Positions 52,722-58,234 of a DNA stretch of 58,234 bases are shown here, one piece after another. The stretch covers positions 1-58,234 of the forward strand of contig JAZQZM010000095.1 of assembly GCA_045634085.1 (NCBI GenBank), written 5' to 3'. The position numbers and the translations under genes are program-made. The notes beneath the pieces were generated by a model, which saw only the letters and a program-made list of their open reading frames with translations, was not told where the DNA came from and ran no database searches. This stretch comes from HGM04593 sp045634085. Lineage in GTDB: Bacteria > Bacteroidota > Bacteroidia > Bacteroidales > Bacteroidaceae. The stretch's first letter is position 1, and each line of letters begins with the position of its first letter.

Positions 52722-52753
52722 CAAATATCTTCAATAAAAAATGAAAATGCAAG
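52722..52753 (-). promoter_or_regulatory. Possible promoter for dnaA or the candidate RNA
   Basis: Minus strand CTTG (52753-52750), 20-nt spacer, GATATTTG (52729-52722). Each box has one mismatch to consensus. The remaining gap from 52754 to about 53200 is A/T-rich and I see no gene in it. Confidence 0.35.
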
Positions 52754-53204
52754 TCAAGAAATAGTACAATAAATTTGTTGTGAAATAAACTCCTAAATAT
52801 CAGTCACTTAAAAAACCGCCTTTTAGGTCGGTGAAAAATGTGTGTTATTTTTTTTGGACATTGTAACTCAAATAGTTAGCGGTAAATTGCACTTTTTGAA
52901 GGCGGCGTCTGCAATAGTCGTAAAAGTCCTATTTACTGCCTTTTGTGTGTCTTTGGATGCAATATGCTGCAGGGTGTCCCCATCTTGTGCTTTATTTAGA
53001 CGCATTCTATATAATGCTGAAAATTTTGTTATTAAGAAAATGTTTCAAGGATAAAAAGAAGTTGCTTTTTTGTGGCAAAAACACTTGCATTTTAAGAAAT
53101 ATTGGCTTTACTTATGCGAGTTCTTCAATCTTGTATTGCGCGCTTTGCCGGTGAAATATGAAATCATTAATACGTGTTGAGCACGCAGTACATTAAGGAG
53201 GCCG

Positions 53205-53396
53205 ACTAAAAAGGTTCTTTTGTTGTTGTGTTCGCCCCTCAAATGCTCATTTACGCTTAGTAAATTAACCCACTAAGTGGCTTTTCCTCCTCGTAGCTCG
53301 GCATAGAATGCGGGCACTCTCTGCTCTCGCATTACAGCGTCGGTTGCGCTTTTTCGGACTTCGCACGCCTAAAAATAACCCTTTTTATTCAACCTC
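53205..53396. repeat. Repeat family B, long form
   Basis: About 192 bp from actaaaaaggttctttt to ctttttattcaacctc. The stretch 53241-53352 (112 bp) is identical to 58123-58234. It contains aatgcg/cgcatt and other short stems. It lies downstream of the dnaX terminator in the dnaA-dnaX gap, which holds no gene. Confidence 0.85.
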
Positions 53397-53402
53397 GTAA
53401 TA

Positions 53403-53443
53403 AAAAGTGGATAACCCATTTGCTTTTGGGTCATCCACCTTTT
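53403..53443 (-). terminator. Terminator of dnaX
   Basis: On the minus strand aaaaggtggatgaccca pairs with tgggttatccactttt (about 16 bp, two mismatches) and is followed by a T-rich run. It starts 16 bp after the dnaX stop. Confidence 0.75.
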
Positions 53444-53459
53444 AAAAGGAAACTACTTG

Positions 53460-55310
53460 TTATCTTGCCAGTTCAAGATTCAAAGCCACCCTCATCTTTT
53501 CTAATAACGGATTCTTCTCCTTGAGAACCTCGTATTGCTTCGTGCGGTCGCTTACGTGTCTTTCGACAACAATCTTGTTTACATTTATTTTCATTACGGG
53601 GATGGTGCCGTTCATGTACTCACTCATTCCTGTGCATATCCTTTTGCTCTCTTTTTCAAAAAGTTCGGCAGCCAGCTGGTTGTCTACGGAGATTGTGAAT
53701 GTCGTATTGCCCTCAAACGCCGGGGTCATGATTTTCATTCTGTCGGCTAGTGCCCTCTGATTCTCGGGCAGTGTCAGGGCGAATGACATCCATGCCTGTG
53801 AAATCGTATCACCGTTTATTATGGCGGGCTTTTCGGCTTTTGGCTCGACTGGCTCCGGTCTCTTTTCTTCAGGTGCTGTCTTTTCTGGCAGTGGCTGTGC
53901 CTGCGGAGTCTCTGTCCTGCCTGTTGAGAGAGCTCTTGAGCCTCCGAAAAGTCCTCCGGTGCGGCGCACCTGCATTCCAGCCGGACGTCCTTCCAGAACT
54001 GCAGGTTGAGCTACCTGTTGTTGGGGCTGCTGTTCTGCCGGTGCAGTTGCGGTACGTGTCTCAACTTGCAGTGCAACCGAGACAGCCGGTGTGTTTGCAC
54101 TCTTATGTTGTATTGTCTCTGTCTGCTGTGGGGCATTGTTGCCCTTTGTCTCTTTATTTAGCTTGCTGAATATGGGTTTTAACATCTTGGGGCCGCGCCC
54201 CGCACCCTCTTCTCCTTCGTCCTGCAACTGTGACAGTTCAATGATTGTCAGCTCCACAAGCAACCGTTTGCTTCGGCTGGTCCTGTAGTTCATGCTGCAG
54301 TTGTTGCATAACTTTATTGCATTGAACAGGAACTTGGCCTTGCAACGTGTGGCCTGGTTTGTGTATCGTGCTCGCAGTTCCTCGCTGCCTTCGAACAGTT
54401 CGGCTGTCGCCGGGTCGCTGTTTACAAGGAGATCCCTGAAATGCGAAGCTGCTCCTTCAATGAAGATGCTTCCCTCGAATCCCTTTGTCAATACCTCGTT
54501 GAACAGGAGCAGTGCCTGCGAAGTCTTGCCGTCAAGGATGAAGTCGGTCAATCTGAAGTAGTACTCATAATCAAGCACATTCAGGCTGCTTATCACCTTG
54601 GCGTATGTGAGGTCTCCCTGTGTGAAACTTACCATCTGGTCGAACAGCGAGAGTGCATCGCGCATGCAACCGTCCGACTTCTGGGCAATGATTCTCAGAG
54701 CTTCATGCTCGGTCCTTATACCCTCTTTCTGTGCAATGCTCTGCAGATGTGAGATTATGTCAGCGGACTCGATGCGGCTGAAGTCATATATCTGGCAACG
54801 TGAAAGTATGGTAGGGATAATCTTGTGCTTCTCTGTTGTGGCAAGGATGAAGATTGCGTGTGCGGGAGGTTCCTCAAGTGTCTTGAGAAATGCGTTGAAC
54901 GCTGCCTGTGACAGCATGTGTACCTCATCGATGATATATACCTTGTATTTTCCTATCTGTGGCGGTATTCGTACCTGGTCGTTTAGCGAACGGATGTCCT
55001 CAACCGAGTTGTTGCTGGCTGCATCAAGCTCGTAGATTGAGTACGAACGCTGCTGGTTGAACGACTGGCACGATTCGCACTCGTTGCATGGCTCGCCTTC
55101 GCTTGTGGGATGCATGCAGTTTATTGTTTTTGCGAAGATTCTAGCGCATGTTGTCTTTCCCACGCCTCTTGGGCCGCAGAAGAGATATGCATGGGCCAAT
55201 TTGCCACTCTGTATTGCATTCTTCAGGGTTGTTGTCAGTGATTTCTGTGCAACTACCGATTCAAAGGTGTCCGGGCGATATTTTCTTGCCGAAACGATAT
55301 AGTTTTCCAT
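53460..55310 (-). CDS. dnaX: DNA polymerase III gamma/tau subunit
   Basis: Clamp-loader ATPase of the replisome. 616 residues. AAA+ domain with Walker A CGPRGVGKTTCARIF (about 45-59), zinc-binding Cys residues (NCMHPTSEGEPCNECESC), Walker B YIIDEVHMLS and sensor 1 ILATTEKHKIIPTILSRCQ. The middle (about 385-490) is a low-complexity Pro/Gln/Ala-rich linker, and the C-terminal region resembles the tau part. I see no obvious slippery A-run for a programmed frameshift in the linker. Two tandem promoters precede it. Confidence 0.95.
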   Translation of the reverse strand: MENYIVSARKYRPDTFESVVAQKSLTTTLKNAIQSGKLAHAYLFCGPRGVGKTTCARIFAKTINCMHPTSEGEPCNECESCQSFNQQRSYSIYELDAASNNSVEDIRSLNDQVRIPPQIGKYKVYIIDEVHMLSQAAFNAFLKTLEEPPAHAIFILATTEKHKIIPTILSRCQIYDFSRIESADIISHLQSIAQKEGIRTEHEALRIIAQKSDGCMRDALSLFDQMVSFTQGDLTYAKVISSLNVLDYEYYFRLTDFILDGKTSQALLLFNEVLTKGFEGSIFIEGAASHFRDLLVNSDPATAELFEGSEELRARYTNQATRCKAKFLFNAIKLCNNCSMNYRTSRSKRLLVELTIIELSQLQDEGEEGAGRGPKMLKPIFSKLNKETKGNNAPQQTETIQHKSANTPAVSVALQVETRTATAPAEQQPQQQVAQPAVLEGRPAGMQVRRTGGLFGGSRALSTGRTETPQAQPLPEKTAPEEKRPEPVEPKAEKPAIINGDTISQAWMSFALTLPENQRALADRMKIMTPAFEGNTTFTISVDNQLAAELFEKESKRICTGMSEYMNGTIPVMKINVNKIVVERHVSDRTKQYEVLKEKNPLLEKMRVALNLELAR

Positions 55311-55386
55311 GTTCTGGTTGAATGTTTACAATAAGGATAAACCGTTGTGCGTCCGTTTTTTCTGTGGACACGCGGAGATATCTACG

Positions 55387-55417
55387 CAAAGATAGTGCAA
55401 ACGAGTGGAACACCAAA
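55387..55417 (-). promoter_or_regulatory. Promoter P1 of dnaX
   Basis: Minus strand TTTG (55417-55414), 19-nt spacer, TATCTTTG (55394-55387): full consensus. It is about 75 bp from the dnaX start. Confidence 0.75.
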
Positions 55418-55470
55418 CTTGTTTGAGTGTTCTTCGGCGAGTGCGGCCTATCTTCGCAGAGTTCTTTACG

Positions 55471-55501
55471 CAAAGATAGTGCAAACCGTTTGTCGGACAA
55501 A
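55471..55501 (-). promoter_or_regulatory. Promoter P2 of dnaX
   Basis: Minus strand TTTG (55501-55498), 19-nt spacer, TATCTTTG (55478-55471): full consensus. The 20-bp sequence tacgcaaagatagtgcaaac is shared exactly with P1, 84 bp away, so the promoter appears duplicated. Confidence 0.75.
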
Positions 55502-55549
55502 ATCGAAGGGCTGTTTTCTGAATGCCCTCTCAACATTTCGTTTTGCTTT

Positions 55550-56122
55550 TCATTTTATCTTGCCTGGATTCTTTGCCGCGAAATCGGCCCATGATGAGTA
55601 TTTCCTGTCGCTAACGGGTTTGCCGCGCTGTATGAAGTGGCAGAACGCTGCTCCCAGCGCATCTGTTGCATCCATGAACTGAGGCATCTCTTCGCTTGAT
55701 ATGTTCAGCATGCGGCGCAACATGTCGGCAACCTGTTCCTTTGATGCCGAGCCGTTGCCCGTAATTGCCATCTTTATCTTCAGTGGAGCATATTCATGTA
55801 TCGGTACCTGGCGGCTGATGGCGGCGGCGATGGCAACTCCCTGCGCGCGTCCAAGCTTGAGCATGCTCTGGACGTTCTTGCCAAAAAACGGGGCCTCAAT
55901 TGCAAGTTCGTCGGGAAGGAAAGATGCTATCAGCCCCTGTACTCGGGTGAATATCTCTCCCAGTTTCATGTATGAGTCCTTGCACTTGCGAAGGTCAATC
56001 ACTCCCATAGCAATAAGGCGTGCACGGTTACCGTTCACGCCAATGAAAGCATATCCCATGATGTTCGTTCCAGGGTCAATGCCCATGATTACCCTTTCGT
56101 CGGTTGGGTGATTGCCCGTCAT
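55550..56122 (-). CDS. ruvC: Holliday junction endonuclease RuvC
   Basis: Resolves Holliday junctions by paired cuts. 190 residues from the ATG at 56122. Catalytic acidic residues are visible in RVIMGIDPGTNIMGYAF (Asp), LAIEAPFFGKNVQSMLKLGRAQG (Glu) and QFMDATDALGAAFCH (two Asp). The start overlaps the phosphatase gene stop by an ATGA; a longer in-frame start ten codons upstream lies inside that gene and is less likely. Confidence 0.95.
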   Translation of the reverse strand: MTGNHPTDERVIMGIDPGTNIMGYAFIGVNGNRARLIAMGVIDLRKCKDSYMKLGEIFTRVQGLIASFLPDELAIEAPFFGKNVQSMLKLGRAQGVAIAAAISRQVPIHEYAPLKIKMAITGNGSASKEQVADMLRRMLNISSEEMPQFMDATDALGAAFCHFIQRGKPVSDRKYSSWADFAAKNPGKIK

Positions 56123-56589
56123 GGGGCCAGATATTTGAGCAACGCCTTGCATCCTTTTTCTATCTCCTTGTAAGTCTTGTCAAAATTGCCATGGTACCAT
56201 GGGTCCGAGATGTCTGCACCCGAACAGCGTTGCGGCTCGTCGGCAGCAAAGTCCATCAGTTTCCACACCTTGCCTTCGCAGTCACAACCGATAATGCGTG
56301 TTAGGTTACGTATATTGTAATCCTCCATCACAACTACAAGGTCAAAATTGTTGTAGTCGTCCACTGTAAAGCGCCTTGCGCGGTGCCCGCAGCATGGAAT
56401 GCTGTGTTGCGCGAGCATGTATTCTGCCGGCGGGTATATGCCGTTGCCAATCTCCTCGTTGCTGGTGGCCGATGATTCGATGTATATCGCTTCCTGGGCA
56501 AAGGCCTTGCGTACAAGTTCCTTCGTTATGAATTCTGCCATCGGCGAACGGCATATGTTGCCGTGGCATACGAACATTATCCTTTTCAT
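56119..56589 (-). CDS. Low-molecular-weight protein tyrosine phosphatase
   Basis: 156-residue LMW-PTP. The P-loop CHGNICRSPMAEF (Cys about residue 8, Arg 14) sits at the N-terminus, and the general acid Asp is in ISDPWYHGNF near residue 125. Related Wzb enzymes act on capsule kinases, but this one lies between cdd and ruvC, far from the capsule locus, so its target is open. It starts 9 bp after the cdd stop. Confidence 0.93.
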   Translation of the reverse strand: MKRIMFVCHGNICRSPMAEFITKELVRKAFAQEAIYIESSATSNEEIGNGIYPPAEYMLAQHSIPCCGHRARRFTVDDYNNFDLVVVMEDYNIRNLTRIIGCDCEGKVWKLMDFAADEPQRCSGADISDPWYHGNFDKTYKEIEKGCKALLKYLAP

Positions 56590-56598
56590 ATAAATTGT

Positions 56599-57081
56599 CT
56601 ATTCTAAGAAAGCGGCATCAAAGGACAATGGCAATAGAGCCTTTACACCGTCTTCAATTATATAACACTGCTTGGCACCGTAAAGGATTATCCTGATGCT
56701 GTTCCCGAAACGCTTTTCGGTCTCCATAATCACCTGGCGGCAAGCACCGCAAGGCGGTATGGGCACTTCAAGTTCCTTGCCTCCGGTCTTCGCCGCAATG
56801 GCAAGTACCTCAACCGCCTCCTTGGGGTATTGCGAGTTTGCCCAGAATAGTGTTGTGCGTTCTGCACATATGCCCGAAGGGTAGGCTGCATTCTCCTGAT
56901 TGCTGCCGTTTACAATTGTTCCGTTACTCAACCTTACAGCAGCTCCTACATTGAAATTCGAGTATACAGCATAGCTGTTGGCAGTGGCTGCACGTGCTGC
57001 ATCAACAACCTCCCTGTCGGCTTCGGATAGCTCTTCGTATGGGCATGCAAGAATCTTGCTCTGCAGAATTATCTCCTTCAT
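56599..57081 (-). CDS. cdd: Cytidine deaminase
   Basis: Converts cytidine and deoxycytidine to the uridine forms in pyrimidine salvage. 160 residues from the ATG at 57081 (MKEIILQSKILACPYEEL). Zinc ligands and proton shuttle: GICAERTTLF (Cys and Glu) and PCGACRQVIME (two Cys). NVGAAVRLSNGTIVNGSNQENAAYPSG is the substrate-binding part. First gene of cdd-LMW-PTP-ruvC. A -7-like TATCTTCG lies at 57119-57112. Confidence 0.94.
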   Translation of the reverse strand: MKEIILQSKILACPYEELSEADREVVDAARAATANSYAVYSNFNVGAAVRLSNGTIVNGSNQENAAYPSGICAERTTLFWANSQYPKEAVEVLAIAAKTGGKELEVPIPPCGACRQVIMETEKRFGNSIRIILYGAKQCYIIEDGVKALLPLSFDAAFLE

Positions 57082-57179
57082 AGACTTGTACAAATGAATT
57101 TATTGTTACTGCGAAGATAAACAAATAGTTGCTCAAAAGCAATTTATTTACTTATTTTGTACCAATAAAGAGATTGGCA

Positions 57180-58082
57180 ATGAAAACATACAGATTACTT
57201 TTTGCAGCTGCAGTTTTTTTGCTGATGGGATGTTCGTCACTCAAGAGTGGCCGGCAATCCATTGAAAGCAATAGATATGTGACTGGCGATGATTATGACC
57301 TCTATGTTCAGGAGTATTGTCAGGTTGCTGTAGAGCAGATGAAGAGATACGGCATACCGGCGAGCATTACCTTGGCTCAGGGATTGCTTGAAAGTGGTGC
57401 CGGCAAGAGTGAACTTGCCCGCAAGTCGAACAACCATTTTGGCATCAAGGCCGATAAGAACTGGAAGGGGGCTACTGTCTCTTCTATGGACAATGGCCGT
57501 ATGTGTAAGTTCCGCAAGTACAAGAATCCAGGTGAGTCATATGAGGACCATTCCAAATTTCTCGTTGGTAGGGAAAGGTATGCTCCTCTGTTCAAACTCA
57601 AACGCACCGATTATGAGGGATGGGCCAAGGGGCTCAGGCAGGCGGGTTATGCCGAGGATACAAGATATCCGCAGAAACTCATCAGTCTTATTGAACGCTA
57701 TGGTCTGCATCGCTACGACTTGGATAATGGTATTGCTGTTGCCGCGATTGTCGGCAATACAAACGGTGTACCGTATATAATAGCCGAAAAAGGTGACAGA
57801 ATGGAACTTCTGGCCGATAAATTGGGCATTTCAGTACGCAAACTGAGAAAGTATAACGATATTAAGGATAAACGTGAGCCTGTCCCTGGCGAGAAACTGT
57901 ACATAAAGAAAAAGAAGAATAAGGCAGCCAAGGGAACGGAGTTCCACACGACCGTGAACGGCGAGAGTCTCTATTCGGTTGCCCAGAAATATGGCATACG
58001 GTTGATGGAACTGTATGAACTTAATCCGCAGTACAGGGAGTATACTAAACTCAAGGTAGGCGATGTCCTGAGGCTAAGATAA
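57180..58082 (+). CDS. Glucosaminidase-domain lipoprotein with two LysM repeats
   Basis: Peptidoglycan hydrolase predicted to cut the glycan strand. 300 residues from the ATG at 57180; the lipoprotein signal is LLFAAAVFLLMGCSS (lipobox LMGC). The glucosaminidase domain (about 30-180) shows SITLAQGLLESGAGKSELA (catalytic Glu in LLESG), NNHFGIK and the YATDP-like GYAEDTRYPQKLI. Two LysM peptidoglycan-binding repeats follow (VPYIIAEKGDRMELLADKLG and HTTVNGESLYSVAQKYG). An in-frame ATG 17 codons upstream would destroy the signal peptide and is rejected. It diverges from cdd. Confidence 0.9.
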   Translation: MKTYRLLFAAAVFLLMGCSSLKSGRQSIESNRYVTGDDYDLYVQEYCQVAVEQMKRYGIPASITLAQGLLESGAGKSELARKSNNHFGIKADKNWKGATVSSMDNGRMCKFRKYKNPGESYEDHSKFLVGRERYAPLFKLKRTDYEGWAKGLRQAGYAEDTRYPQKLISLIERYGLHRYDLDNGIAVAAIVGNTNGVPYIIAEKGDRMELLADKLGISVRKLRKYNDIKDKREPVPGEKLYIKKKKNKAAKGTEFHTTVNGESLYSVAQKYGIRLMELYELNPQYREYTKLKVGDVLRLR

Positions 58083-58089
58083 GAGGATG

Positions 58090-58234
58090 ACTAAAAAGGC
58101 TCTTTTGTTGTGCTTGCCCTCAAAATGCTCATTTACGCTTAGTAAATTAACCCACTAAGTGGCTTTTCCTCCTCGTAGCTCGGCATAGAATGCGGGCACT
58201 CTCTGCTCTCGCATTACAGCGTCGGTTGCGCTTT
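58090..58234. repeat. Repeat family B, long form, cut by the window end
   Basis: Starts actaaaaaggctctttt 8 bp after the LysM gene stop and runs off the end. 58123-58234 is identical to 53241-53352. Confidence 0.85.

Noticed and set aside
52562..53459. Possible oriC next to dnaA
   Set aside because: Only one near-match to a DnaA box (agtggataa, about 53406) is seen and it lies in the dnaX terminator stem. No cluster of boxes is visible.

Overview
The window looks like a chromosomal segment of a member of the Bacteroidales (Bacteroidaceae/Prevotellaceae-like). The signs are promoters of the Bacteroidetes type (TTTG, about 19 nt, TAnnTTTG), a GH95 fucosidase with a short C-terminal 'YDLSGRRV' tail, an UpxY-type antiterminator heading a capsule locus, a DUF4254/GT9 pair and gene starts that mostly lack a Shine-Dalgarno sequence. 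I cannot fix the genus from the sequence alone.

Layout. 1-10.6 kb: GH95 alpha-L-fucosidase, a convergent M1 aminopeptidase and ABC-F ATPase pair, an unrecognised 126-residue protein, a DUF2007 protein, and the frr-rsgA pair. 10.8-41.5 kb: a capsule/exopolysaccharide locus of about 31 kb, entirely on the minus strand. In transcription order it holds UpxY-like antiterminator, Wza, Wzc, CpsB-type phosphatase, Wzx, acyltransferase, FrhB-like protein, pyruvyl transferase, GT2, GT4, GT4, HAD protein, GT2, Wzy, serine-acetyltransferase-like protein, GT4, GT2, a nucleotidyltransferase/kinase fusion, a fucosyltransferase-like protein, GT2, acyltransferase, GT4, an APH-like kinase, an embedded DUF559 endonuclease gene, and two more GT4s. 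Many adjacent genes overlap by an ATGA. 41.7-44.2 kb: methyltransferase, GT9 and DUF4254. 44.3-47.8 kb: pdxB, then acpP-fabF-rnc. 47.8-58.1 kb: folB, class II nrdJ, dnaA, dnaX, ruvC, a low-molecular-weight tyrosine phosphatase, cdd, and a LysM glucosaminidase lipoprotein.

How the genes work together. UpxY-like protein probably lets polymerase run through the long capsule operon. Glycosyltransferases assemble a repeat unit, which acyl, pyruvyl and possibly phospho groups decorate. Wzx flips it, Wzy polymerises it, and Wzc/Wza control length and export, with the CpsB-type phosphatase resetting Wzc. No priming sugar-phosphate transferase or nucleotide-sugar pathway lies in the window, so these must be encoded elsewhere.

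The most unusual content is a family of G-rich palindromic repeats scattered through the capsule locus. Two near-identical 130-bp copies tightly flank a DUF559 (Vsr-like) endonuclease gene. Related copies sit in frame inside two coding sequences: the CpsB-type phosphatase, where a 138-bp insertion is bounded by 20-bp imperfect direct repeats, and the large HAD protein, where the insert is 78 bp. The copies share a two-hairpin architecture with compensatory stem changes. I suggest a repeat family mobilised by an endonuclease and able to be translated, analogous in effect to Rickettsia palindromic elements. Two other repeat families (B and C) and a candidate structured RNA upstream of dnaA are also described.
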